41,956 bases of DNA from Rhizobium sullae (GTDB lineage: Bacteria; Pseudomonadota; Alphaproteobacteria; Rhizobiales; Rhizobiaceae). A model generated the notes under the pieces. The model made no database searches. It saw only the letters and a program-made list of their open reading frames with translations, and was not told the DNA's origin. Within the stretch, counting starts at the first letter, position 1. Each line of letters starts with the position of its first letter. This document shows, in pieces, positions 31,825-39,340 of the stretch. Location: NCBI RefSeq assembly GCF_900169785.1, contig NZ_FWER01000047.1, positions 1,744-43,699 on the forward strand. The letters run 5' to 3'. Both the position numbers and the translations under genes were made by a program.

Positions 31825-33340
31825 CGAAAAGCCCCTCTTCCAGTCCGGCAACATTGGTCGCCGCAGCCTTCAGGCGCGGCGGGAAATCGGTGGCGGCCCC
31901 GTCCTTTGCCGCATGTGCGGCATCGGCGCCTGAGCCATCCGCTGCGATCGAAATGGTGATGATCGTGCCTTCGCCGGGGACGCTGGCGATCGCGAAGTGG
32001 CCGCCATGTAGCGCCACGAGGCCCTTGACCAGCGACAGGCCGAGTCCCGTGCCTTCATAATGACGCGTATAATCGTTCTGCACCTGCATGAAGGGCTGGC
32101 CGAGCGTTGCGAGCCTGTCGGCGGGAATGCCGATGCCGGTGTCACTGACGCTGATCTGCAGAATGCCGTCCCGCACTGCCGCGTCGACGGTGACGGCGCC
32201 GCCCGCATCGGTGAACTTCACGGCATTGCCGACGAGATTGATGAGTATCTGCTGGACGGCGCGCTGGTCGGCAACGACCTCGTCCAGGCCGCGCTGGATG
32301 CGGCTCGTCAGCGTCACGCCCTTGCCCTTGGCCTGCAGCGAAAGCATCGCCTCGCAGGAGCGGATCGAGGCGCCGATATCGAAAGGTTCTAGCAGCAGTT
32401 CGTAGCGGCCGGCCTCGATCTTACTCATGTCGAGCATGGTGTTGACGACGGAGAGCAGGTGCGCCCCGGATTCGCGCACCAGGGTCACGTATTCGCGCTG
32501 CCGCTCATTGTCGAACTTGCCGAAATATTCGCCGAGCAGGATATCGGAGAAGCCGAGGATAGCGTTCAGCGGCGTGCGCAGCTCGTGGCTGACGGCGGCG
32601 AGGAAGCGCGACTTGGCGTCGTTGGCCGATTCGGCGTCGTCAGCCCGGCTCCGGGCTTCCATGCGCAGCTGCTGTTCGACCGAGACGTCGCGGAGCTGGG
32701 CGACGACGGCCAGGAGCTCGCCGTCCTGATCGCGCCGCGCCGTCATGTCCATTCTCAGATGCGCGAACTGGCGGAGATCGCGGAAGACGCAGGGACGGTC
32801 GAGGCGAAGGTCGACGCTGGCGCTCTCCTCGCCCTGGCGCAAGCCGTCGAGCGCCTGCAGGAAGAGGATACGGTCGGAGACATGCACCTGCTCGATGAAG
32901 CCCCTGCCCTTCGGATCGCGCATCCACGCAAGGAATTCGCGGCAGTCGCGGCCGCCGGCGGTGGTGACGCTCCCCTGCGGATCGAGGAAGAGGACGAGAC
33001 CGGCGCTGGTTTCCAGGAAGAAGTCTTCGGCGGGCGCTGCGACGACGGTTGCCGCGGCGGCGCCCTGACGCGCAAGCGCGATGCTGCCGACGGCGGAAAA
33101 AAGGAAGGCGGCGCAGACGGTCGCGACACCTGCGGGCAGAGCAACGGCCGGGCTGGTGACGAAGGAGAGGCCGGCCGGCGCGGCAACCAACGCTGCGGAG
33201 GAGAGGAAGACGAGTCGGCGCAGGATCGCAAGCTCTCGCTCGGCAACAGCTTCGCCGCTTCCCGTGCGGGAAAGCCAGCCTGCCGCTGCCCGGTCCACGA
33301 GGGCTGCCGCCCGTCCGCCAATGTCACTCAATACTTGCAC
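31796..33340 (-). CDS. Membrane PAS histidine kinase, PleC/DivJ-like catalytic core
   Basis: Sensor kinase of 514 residues from GTG 33340 (VQVLSDIGGRAAALVD); ATG starts further out (to 33520) give implausible N-termini. Two adjacent TM helices (about 43-61 and 66-88) are followed by a PAS-like domain (about 105-225). Then comes HisKA with His252 in FLAAVSHELRTPLNAILGFS and the HATPase (ILINLVGNAVKF, SDTGIGIPADRL, EGTGLGLSLVKGLVALHGG). The core is closest to the PleC/DivJ/PdhS group that sets the phosphorylation of the cell-cycle regulator DivK. This resemblance is by eye, not by alignment, so the identity is uncertain. The next gene, a PG-binding protein, overlaps it by 29 bases. Confidence 0.78.
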   Translation of the reverse strand: MQVLSDIGGRAAALVDRAAAGWLSRTGSGEAVAERELAILRRLVFLSSAALVAAPAGLSFVTSPAVALPAGVATVCAAFLFSAVGSIALARQGAAAATVVAAPAEDFFLETSAGLVLFLDPQGSVTTAGGRDCREFLAWMRDPKGRGFIEQVHVSDRILFLQALDGLRQGEESASVDLRLDRPCVFRDLRQFAHLRMDMTARRDQDGELLAVVAQLRDVSVEQQLRMEARSRADDAESANDAKSRFLAAVSHELRTPLNAILGFSDILLGEYFGKFDNERQREYVTLVRESGAHLLSVVNTMLDMSKIEAGRYELLLEPFDIGASIRSCEAMLSLQAKGKGVTLTSRIQRGLDEVVADQRAVQQILINLVGNAVKFTDAGGAVTVDAAVRDGILQISVSDTGIGIPADRLATLGQPFMQVQNDYTRHYEGTGLGLSLVKGLVALHGGHFAIASVPGEGTIITISIAADGSGADAAHAAKDGAATDFPPRLKAAATNVAGLEEGLFDGRAQAKIA

Positions 33341-33790
33341 GCAATACCCGCCGAAATGGCTCTTTAGACACCCGGACAATAGGCCTCGGCGGCTTAAAGA
33401 AAGGATAAGGCAACGCGGCTCTCCACAGCCGAAAAGCCGCAAAAATCCCATTTTGAGCCATCCGCAGAGCCCTTCGGGTTTTGTGGTTAATAGCGGGTAA
33501 GCGGCGGATTTCGCTCGCATTTCGGCTTTGCGTTAACCTTTGTGGCACGCTGCCCTTAGGGAATCCCTGCAATTACAGCGAGCCGCCCCGGCCATGCTTA
33601 ACGCCGATGGCTACAATTTGACTGAAATGCGGTCCGGATGCCTTTATTTAAAATTCGAATTAAATTTGCCGCAAATGCCATCGAGTTTTGAAAAGTGGCA
33701 TTCGCATTTCCCCGCTAGGGTGAAAGCACACCGGAAAACCGGGCCTGATTCGGCAAGAAGACCGGACGGGAAACAGGATGGGCAACGACG
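33341..33790. other. Divergent promoter region, 450 bp
   Basis: Lies between the kinase gene (minus) and the DUF5330 gene (plus). The centre is AT-rich (about 33600-33680, including TTTATTTAAAATTCGAATTA). No open frame with coding character, repeat or terminator is visible. It should hold both promoters. Confidence 0.5.
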
Positions 33791-34273
33791 ATGTGGTTTC
33801 TGATCAAAGGATCGTTCTGGTTCGGCCTTGTGCTGGTAGCGCTGTCGCTCTTCAGCTCGGAGAGCTCGACACGGCTTGCCAGCGACCCGCAAATCCAATT
33901 CTCCGACGCCTTCACCGCCGCAAGCGGCGCCTATGACTATCTCACCGGCATGTGCAGCGAGAAGCCGGAGGTCTGCGCCAAGGGCGCGGAAACGCTCACC
34001 GCCCTCGGCTACCGGGCCCGCGAAGGCGCCCGCGTCGCCTACGAGCTGCTGGACAGCCAGTTCGCCGACGACAACACGGCCGCGCCGAAACTTGCAGAGG
34101 CGACACCGGCCGCACCGCTTGCCCCGGCTGCCGCTGCTCCTTCCATAAAGGAAGAAAAGGCTGCCGCGCTGAACCAGCCGATGCCCTACCGCCCCCCGGT
34201 CGATGACGAATCGGCTTCCGACCAGGTCGTGACTGGCGCCATTCCGCTGCCGACGCCGAAGCCGGTCCTTTAA
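33791..34273 (+). CDS. DUF5330 domain-containing protein
   Basis: Protein of 160 residues with an N-terminal membrane anchor or signal (MWFLIKGSFWFGLVLVALSL). The DUF5330 region follows (FSDAFTAASGAYDYLTGMCS, EVCAKGAETLTALGYRAREG) with two cysteines. The C-terminal half is low-complexity, Ala/Pro/Glu-rich (LAEATPAAPLAPAAAAPS), ending in VVTGAIPLPTPKPVL. It is a common Rhizobiales periplasmic protein of unknown function. The SD-like GGGCAACGACG precedes ATG 33791. A terminator follows at 34378-34412. Confidence 0.85.
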   Translation: MWFLIKGSFWFGLVLVALSLFSSESSTRLASDPQIQFSDAFTAASGAYDYLTGMCSEKPEVCAKGAETLTALGYRAREGARVAYELLDSQFADDNTAAPKLAEATPAAPLAPAAAAPSIKEEKAAALNQPMPYRPPVDDESASDQVVTGAIPLPTPKPVL

Positions 34274-34377
34274 GAATTGCGGAAGTTTTCCGCCCCCGAG
34301 CTTGCACCGGCGGTCCGCATGAGGCGGAGAGCCCCGTGCCTGACGTGCCTGCCCTGTTTGATTTCAGCATTTTGCTG

Positions 34378-34412
34378 CGCCGCAAGGATGCTCATCCTTC
34401 GCGGCGTTTTTT
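34378..34412 (+). terminator. Rho-independent terminator after DUF5330
   Basis: Stem CGCCGC-AAGGATG / CATCCTT-GCGGCG with one bulged C, then TTTTTT. It lies about 105 bp past the DUF5330 stop. Confidence 0.75.
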
Positions 34413-34526
34413 CTATGCGGCCATTCGCCGGCAAGTGAGATTTGGCGCCGGAGGTAGGCCGGCGGTGGAATTCTGCGAAAAATCGACTCTGCGGTTGGAG
34501 CTTCAAAAGATCGATTCGGAGGAATC

Positions 34527-34682
<156 letters not shown>

Positions 34683-34890
34683 GACATGGAGATCGTCATC
34701 GTCCACAGATCGGCCCCCCTTGAGGAGTGGCAATGGCGTAAGCCATGCTCGAATGGGGGAAATCTGACGCTTTGCGCTTTCCGCAATGCCCGATCGTCAA
34801 TGACTGTCGACCGCGCAGTAGCGCGACCTAAGTCCTGCCCAGCGGCGTTTTTCTTTTTAATGGTTCAAAAGCGGCGTCGGTTCACCTATA

Positions 34891-34906
34891 TCACTCATAA
34901 TAGTGA
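34891..34906. promoter_or_regulatory. Inverted repeat TCACT-N6-AGTGA before sufE
   Basis: A perfect 5-bp dyad around CATAAT, which resembles a -10 hexamer, 11 bp before the sufE ATG. It may be a small hairpin or an operator; short arms make it weak evidence. Confidence 0.3.
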
Positions 34907-34917
34907 AAGGCCCGCTT

Positions 34918-35340
34918 ATGGCAGCTCTTGACGAGATCATCGACGATTTCTCTTTCCTCGACGACTGGGAAGACCGCTACCGCTATGTCATCGAACTCGG
35001 CAAGGCGCTGCCGGACCTGCCGGACGAGAAGAAAACGTCCGCGAACAAGGTGATGGGCTGCGCCAGCCAGGTCTGGCTGGTGACGCATCCGAGAGGGGAT
35101 CCGGAAAATCCGGTGCTGATCTTCGAGGGCGATTCCGACGCGCATATCGTGCGCGGCCTCGTTGCTATCGTGCTCGCCACCTATTCCGGCAAGAAAGCTT
35201 CGGAGATCGCCGGCCTCGATGCCTTCGATATCTTCTCCAAGATCGGCCTGGTCGAGAACCTCTCGTCGCAGCGCTCCAACGGGCTGCGGTCCATGGTGAA
35301 CCGGATCCGCGAAGAAGCGCGGGTAAGAGTGGCGGCTTAA
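34918..35340 (+). CDS. sufE: SufE-family cysteine desulfurase activator
   Basis: Fe-S cluster assembly protein of 140 residues. SufE accepts sulfur from the SufS desulfurase on a conserved cysteine and transfers it to the scaffold. Here Cys48 sits in the signature NKVMGCASQVWL. Other landmarks are EIIDDFSFLDDWEDRYRYVI and LVENLSSQRSNGLRSMVNRI. The ATG at 34918 is preceded by GAAAGG; a GTG at 34903 is an alternative. It is a monocistronic gene outside any suf operon, as in other rhizobia where sufE is separate. A TCACT-N6-AGTGA dyad overlaps its ribosome-binding region. Confidence 0.93.
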   Translation: MAALDEIIDDFSFLDDWEDRYRYVIELGKALPDLPDEKKTSANKVMGCASQVWLVTHPRGDPENPVLIFEGDSDAHIVRGLVAIVLATYSGKKASEIAGLDAFDIFSKIGLVENLSSQRSNGLRSMVNRIREEARVRVAA

Positions 35341-35348
35341 GCGCGCCG

Positions 35349-35705
35349 TCATTCGTTCGGCAATGCGCTGGTCTCGCGCGGAAACAGCCTGATCAAATGC
35401 GTCCGCTCCATCTGCAGCCGTGAAGGACCGGACATGATATTCTCTTCGAGGCATAGCGTAATGTCGCTTGCCAGAGCCTCGGGAACCTCGATGCCACCGG
35501 CCTTGAGCACTCGATGCTCCATCGCCGCAAGCGAGGCAACGGCACCATTGCAGCCGTCTGCGGAGAGTTCCGCCATACGGGTTCTGCGCTCGGCGGCATT
35601 GGCGGTCTGAATGCGCTCCCGCTCCCGATAGGCGGCGATCTGCCCCCATGCCAGATAAAGGGTCGCGGAGATGCAAAGGAACGCGACGAGAGGGCCGGTC
35701 CTCAT
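35349..35705 (-). CDS. Hypothetical protein with one membrane anchor, 118 residues
   Basis: Starts MRTGPLVAFLCISATLYLAW, a signal anchor. It continues with a basic stretch (AYRERERIQTANAAERRTRM) and a soluble region with two cysteines (ADGCNGAVASL, ITLCLEENIMSG). Its ATG overlaps the stop of the next upstream gene by 4 bases (ATGA), marking an operon with the 80- and 101-residue genes. It ends 8 bp from the convergent sufE stop. No domain recognised. Confidence 0.65.
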   Translation of the reverse strand: MRTGPLVAFLCISATLYLAWGQIAAYRERERIQTANAAERRTRMAELSADGCNGAVASLAAMEHRVLKAGGIEVPEALASDITLCLEENIMSGPSRLQMERTHLIRLFPRETSALPNE

Positions 35706-35944
35706 GCTTCGCCCGCCCGAGCGGTATTGCAGTTGGCCGCAACCGGCACCGCATGGGTGCCGGCCGCGATATGCATGACGTAGCGCTCGGCGGCGTCAGC
35801 GAGGGCCAATGCAACCTCGCCCTCCAGCCACCCCGCGTTTACCGCTTCAATCGCGACCTGCTTTGTCAGATGGTCGAAGGCGCAAGCACATTCATTCGCG
35901 CGCCGGACATCGTCGATGTCGAAGGTGGGTGGCCTTATGTTCAT
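35702..35944 (-). CDS. Hypothetical protein, 80 residues
   Basis: ATG 35944 with GAGGCG upstream opens MNIRPPTFDIDDVRRANECA. It continues CAFDHLTKQVAIEAVNAGWL and EGEVALALADAAERYVMHIA, helical and without a signal peptide. Coupled to the following gene by ATGA overlap. The frame runs open upstream to 36199, but that part overlaps the preceding gene and lacks coding character. Function unknown. Confidence 0.65.
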   Translation of the reverse strand: MNIRPPTFDIDDVRRANECACAFDHLTKQVAIEAVNAGWLEGEVALALADAAERYVMHIAAGTHAVPVAANCNTARAGEA

Positions 35945-35963
35945 GTGCGCCTCTGACGTCGCT

Positions 35964-36269
35964 TCAGTGAACGATCCCGGAAAGGGAGGACGGAAGGCCC
36001 TGAATGGCAAAACGGTGAAATGGTGAAACGGCCGGAGGCATGGCGGCGACACGCTTTGCCTTGCCGAAGTGACGGTCGAGTTCGCCTGCAAGCTTGGCGG
36101 GCGAGGTCGTGCCGTCCTGGAACAGCCGGACGAGCAGCAGTGCCGCAGCATTAAAAGTCCCAGGCTGCTCGAAAAGCATATCGCCGGTATAGCCAGCATC
36201 GCTCAGCACCTGCTGCAGCATGCCAAGGTCGTCGTTTGTCAGATATTTCATGGTGACTTCGGAAGACAT
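35964..36269 (-). CDS. Hypothetical protein, 101 residues (first gene of a small operon)
   Basis: ATG 36269 with AGGAGG five bases upstream, a strong site. The sequence opens MSSEVTMKYLTNDDLGMLQQ and continues VLSDAGYTGDMLFEQPGTFN, AAALLLVRLFQDGTTSPAKL. It is mostly helical and cytoplasmic, with a proline-containing tail. The pattern LTNDDLGMLQQVLSDAGY looks like a small helical domain, but I do not recognise it. It is 19 bp from the next gene of the operon. A TATATATA stretch near 36399-36406 could hold its promoter. Confidence 0.65.
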   Translation of the reverse strand: MSSEVTMKYLTNDDLGMLQQVLSDAGYTGDMLFEQPGTFNAAALLLVRLFQDGTTSPAKLAGELDRHFGKAKRVAAMPPAVSPFHRFAIQGLPSSLSGIVH

Positions 36270-36409
36270 GCAGTCCTCCTTTCGGTCGGGGCTAGGGCAC
36301 GACAGGCCCTTAAACAGCAGCGCCCGGGAAAATGGCTGCTGGAGGCGGGACAGTGCGCTCTCAGGAAAAACAAAGCAAATGATATCTTTCGCATTCTCTT
36401 ATATATAGC

Positions 36410-36631
36410 CGGGCAGTTCGCGGCAGTGGAGCGGGACGCTGCGTCAGACTTGTTTTGAACACAATGGCCGCCTATATGAACCCGCGTCGGCATGGCTGAT
36501 TGAGCGCTTGAACGAATTCGAAGCGCTCGCGATGCTGGCAGTCGCTTCAGACTTTTGACCACGGATGTACTGGCACTGGTGTGAGAAGCGATGATGAGGA
36601 AGGTCGGTGCGATTTCGCCCCGGCCTTTTTT
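36410..36631 (+). ncRNA. Candidate short transcript ending at an orphan terminator
   Basis: No protein-coding gene is evident here on the plus strand. Yet the stretch contains a perfect hairpin (GAGCGCTT at 36502-36509 with AAGCGCTC at 36521-36528) and ends in a 12-bp stem with a T-run at 36600-36631. A TATATATA box at 36399-36406 could be a promoter for this or for the divergent minus-strand gene. Alternatively a short frame (YEPASAWLIERLNEFEALAM, stop near 36560) is a gene relic. RNA identity is inferred; the 5' end is a guess. Confidence 0.3.
36600..36631 (+). terminator. Rho-independent terminator without an assigned upstream gene
   Basis: AAGGTCGGTGCG pairs with CGCCCCGGCCTT (one mismatch, one wobble, four-base loop) and is followed by TTTTTT. 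The nearest plus-strand gene upstream is sufE, 1.26 kb away with three minus-strand genes in between, so this must end an unrecognised transcript. Confidence 0.75.
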
Positions 36632-36947
36632 ATTGCCTCACTCTCCGGGCGCGAGAGCCTGCCGCCGCCGAGTGCCACGGGGGAGCAGCCGCATTGTCAA
36701 TGCTGTAAAAGCCACATGCTCGAACTTGACGAGGCGCCCGCTGCCCGCCGCACTGGTGCTGGATGCGATGAACGCCCGCGTGGAGATGGAGCTGATTGTG
36801 CCTGGAACGCCTGAGGGAGGCCATCGCGACAAGGCCCCGGCGCGCCAAAAAAATCGAAGTCAGGTGGCGGACCTGGTTCGAGGAAACCTTCAGCGGGCCT
36901 GAAGGCGGAAATGCGTCCGGTCCGGACAATAGCCTCGAAGGGCAACT
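36632..36947. other. Intergenic stretch with a possible decayed coding remnant
   Basis: A plus-strand frame reads LREAIATRPRRAKKIEVRWR then TWFEETFSGPEGGNASG, stopping at 36951, but has no start and is blocked upstream by a stop. It could be the tail of a dead gene. Nothing else is recognised. Confidence 0.25.
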
Positions 36948-37406
36948 CTAGGACTGCTCCATTGCTAGAGAGCAGTTCGTCGTATCCGCCCATCGCTTGG
37001 AGGATTCCTCGGCGAGCGCACCCAATGTGACCTCGCCAAATTTCGCCAACAGAATGGCTTCCGCCTCATGCATCGCCCCGGCAAGCGACGCGTTGACGGC
37101 CTGCTCGATGACGCAGTTCGGATTATCGCCCGCCAGGCCGATCGAGAAGAGTTGCGGCGCACCGAGGGCATTGTGGATGTCGAGCAGGGTGATCTCCCGC
37201 AAAGGGCGCGCAAGCACCCAACCGCCGCCGTGCCCCTTCTCGGAGCGGACATAGCCCTGATCCCGCAGACCGGCCATCGTCCGGCGCACCACAACCGCAT
37301 TGGTGCCCAGCATCGCTGCAATGGTTTCGGATGTCGCCGCACGTTCGTGGCGATCCATGTGAACAAGCACATGCAGCATGCGGGATAAGCGGGTGTCGTG
37401 TCTCAT
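36948..37406 (-). CDS. Rrf2-family transcriptional regulator
   Basis: Regulator of 152 residues from the ATG at 37406 (MRHDTRLSRMLHVLVHMDRH). The winged HTH contains ATSETIAAMLGTNAVVVRRT and MAGLRDQGYVRSEKGHGGGW, the latter being the wing of the Rrf2 family (IscR, NsrR, CymR). The rest (LLDIHNALGAPQLFSIGLAG, NPNCVIEQAV) has one cysteine near the position where others ligate Fe-S, but only one, so cluster binding is unlikely; it may use Cys-based redox or another signal. It is divergent from the thioredoxin-reductase-like gene at 37575 with tandem palindromes between. The frame is open to 37487 without a better start. Confidence 0.88.
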   Translation of the reverse strand: MRHDTRLSRMLHVLVHMDRHERAATSETIAAMLGTNAVVVRRTMAGLRDQGYVRSEKGHGGGWVLARPLREITLLDIHNALGAPQLFSIGLAGDNPNCVIEQAVNASLAGAMHEAEAILLAKFGEVTLGALAEESSKRWADTTNCSLAMEQS

Positions 37407-37446
37407 GGCTGATTTATCTCGTTTGCGGATCACAGATGTAACAGAG

Positions 37447-37481
37447 ACATGATCATGTAACAATATTAGTTGCATGATCAT
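37447..37481. promoter_or_regulatory. Tandem ATGATCAT palindromes in the rrf2/oxidoreductase intergenic region
   Basis: ACATGATCATGT (37447-37458) is a perfect 12-bp dyad; a second ATGATCAT (37474-37481) is centred 25 bp further. Both lie in the 168-bp space between divergent starts 37406 and 37575. They are candidate Rrf2 operators. Confidence 0.55.
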
Positions 37482-37574
37482 TGACAAGCTATTTCACGTA
37501 ACTTAAAAAGTTTCATGATAACGTCCGGCTGTCGCGCCGGGCGATGAAACGGAACGAGTGTGAAAGGATTGTTT

Positions 37575-38468
37575 ATGCAGTTCGACGTCATCATCATCGG
37601 CGGCAGCTTTGCAGGCATTTCAGCGGCCCTGCCGCTCGCCCGTGCCAGACGGAAGATCCTGGTGATCGATGCCGGCGAGCGCCGCAACCGCTTTGCCGCT
37701 GCCTCGTACAATTTTCTAGCGCAGGACGGCCGTGAACCCGGCCTGATCGTATCCGAGGCGCGCGAACAGCTCGAACGCTATCCGACTGTCCACTGGCTGA
37801 GTGCCAAGGCTCAAGCTGCAAGGAGGACCAGCAATGGATTTGCCATCGAAATCGATGGCGAGCCTATGAAGGAAGGAAAGCGTCTAATCTTGGCAGCAGG
37901 GGTTGCAGATCGGCTGCCCGCCATTCCGGGCCTGCAGGAGCGGTGGGGAAAATCCGTCTTCCATTGCCCCTATTGCCATGGTTACGAACTGAATCAGGGG
38001 CGGATCGGCGTCATCGCATCCGGGGAGCATTCCATGCATCATGCCCTGATGCTCCCCGACTGGGGCGAGACGACTTTTTTCACCAACGGTGTCTTTGTCC
38101 CGAATGCCGATCAGTCGGCGCAATTGCGCGGGCGCGGGGTCACGGTCGAGACGACACCAGTGCGCGAGATCGCAGGGGATCGTGCGGATGTTTGTCTGGA
38201 GGACGGCAGGATCGCCGCAATGGACGGTCTGTTCGCCCTGACGCAGACTTCGGTGCAAATTCCATGGGCTGAGCAACTGGGCTGCGCGCTCGAACAGGGG
38301 CCGCTCGGCCAGTTCATCACGACGGATGCCGCAAAGCAGACAACCGCGAAGGGCATCTTCGCCTGCGGCGATGTCGCAAGAGCCGCAGGCTCCGTGGCTC
38401 TCGCCGTCGGTGATGGGGCGCTCGCGGGAACGGCAGCGCACCAATCGCTGATGTTCGGGAGCGATTGA
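37575..38468 (+). CDS. Thioredoxin-reductase-like NAD(P)/FAD-dependent oxidoreductase
   Basis: Flavoprotein of 297 residues, the length of bacterial thioredoxin reductases. The FAD dinucleotide motif GGSFAGISAALPLARARR is at the N-terminus. The redox-active pair is Cys131-Cys134 in FHCPYCHGYE. The second FAD motif is IFACGDVARAAGSVALAVGD. The NAD(P)-binding region (GVIASGEHSMHHALML) lacks a standard GxGxxA, so pyridine nucleotide use is uncertain. It probably shuttles electrons to a small disulfide protein or peroxidase. The ATG at 37575 has AAAGGA upstream. The divergent Rrf2 regulator suggests control by redox or nitrosative stress. Confidence 0.88.
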   Translation: MQFDVIIIGGSFAGISAALPLARARRKILVIDAGERRNRFAAASYNFLAQDGREPGLIVSEAREQLERYPTVHWLSAKAQAARRTSNGFAIEIDGEPMKEGKRLILAAGVADRLPAIPGLQERWGKSVFHCPYCHGYELNQGRIGVIASGEHSMHHALMLPDWGETTFFTNGVFVPNADQSAQLRGRGVTVETTPVREIAGDRADVCLEDGRIAAMDGLFALTQTSVQIPWAEQLGCALEQGPLGQFITTDAAKQTTAKGIFACGDVARAAGSVALAVGDGALAGTAAHQSLMFGSD

Positions 38469-38645
38469 CGCTTTTTACTGTCCGCGCCTAGTCGGCTCAG
38501 GCGATATACCGCGAGACAAGCCGCCTTCGCGCCGGCAGGTGGCTACTGCCACGCGTCCTTCATGTCCGGATCGTTTCTGGTCTCTTTTGCCTGAGTGCAG
38601 GCGTTGCTCACGTCTTCACCTATGGCACTGAGTTCACCAAGCACT

Positions 38646-39263
38646 TCATCGGCTTCTGGCGACCATGGCGAGGATGATTTCGAAGAGTTCGTCCTGCGCC
38701 TGCTTGGCCGTGATCTCGCCGGCTGCGGCGGCATAGGACAGGGCCTCGGCGGCACCGAGCATCGCGCGAAGGCCGGCTGGAGCTATAGTGCCGGCGGCGG
38801 CGAAGGGAGCAAGGACGATGCGGCATTGCTCCATGAAAACCGCTTCGCATTCGCGCTTGACCTTTTCGAGCTCCGGGGAACTGGCCAGGGCAGCGATCAC
38901 GCCGGGTATCTCGCGGCCTTGGGCAAGCACGCAATCGATATAAGAAGAGGCAATCACCGCCGCCCTGCCCGTCAAAGTCGGTTCACTCGCCCGAAGTGCT
39001 GTTTCCATGAGCGCCGTCTGGCGCGCGTCGAATTCCCGGTAGAGCGCTGCAAACAGTCCTGGCCGCGTGCCGAAATGGTCGTAGACGACGGGTTTTGCAA
39101 CGCCGGCCTGCTCGGCGAGCCGTCCGAGCGTCAGGGCTTCCGTTCCCTCCTCCCGAACCACCGCCCACGCGACATCCAGAAGCTGGCGATGCCGCCTGTC
39201 CCTCGTCAGGCGGCGGCGCAGCCGGGGAGCGGCCGTCTGTTTTCTTGTCTCGGTGCTTGACAC
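38646..39263 (-). CDS. TetR-family transcriptional regulator
   Basis: Regulator of 205 residues from GTG 39263. A basic leader (RLRRRLTRDRRHRQLLDVAW) precedes the HTH (ALTLGRLAEQAGVAKPVVYD, HFGTRPGLFAALYREF). The helical ligand domain runs GRAAVIASSYIDCVLAQGRE through PAGLRAMLGAAEALSYAAAA. It ends FEIILAMVARSR; an adjacent frame continues SPEADEVLGELSAIGEDVSN to 38543, so a C-terminal frameshift is possible. It is divergent from the flavodoxin-like quinone reductase (39341), which is its probable target. Confidence 0.88.
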   Translation of the reverse strand: MSSTETRKQTAAPRLRRRLTRDRRHRQLLDVAWAVVREEGTEALTLGRLAEQAGVAKPVVYDHFGTRPGLFAALYREFDARQTALMETALRASEPTLTGRAAVIASSYIDCVLAQGREIPGVIAALASSPELEKVKRECEAVFMEQCRIVLAPFAAAGTIAPAGLRAMLGAAEALSYAAAAGEITAKQAQDELFEIILAMVARSR

Positions 39264-39267
39264 ATTA

Positions 39268-39300
39268 ACCTACCAAACGTAACTTACTAAAAGTATATAA
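39268..39300. promoter_or_regulatory. Direct repeat and -10 box between tetR and quinone reductase genes
   Basis: ACCTACCAAA (39268-39277) recurs as ACTTACTAAA (39282-39291), 14 bp apart, directly before TATATAA (39294-39300), a good -10 for the plus-strand gene. A repressor bound here would block it, fitting the divergent TetR gene. Confidence 0.4.
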
Positions 39301-39340
39301 GCTCTGACCTGTGTCCGCAATCAGCCTGGGAGCCTTCGAC

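Noticed and set aside
34683..34917. Possible small gene just before sufE
   Set aside because: Frame has cysteine- and arginine-rich odd composition, no ribosome site and ends inside sufE.
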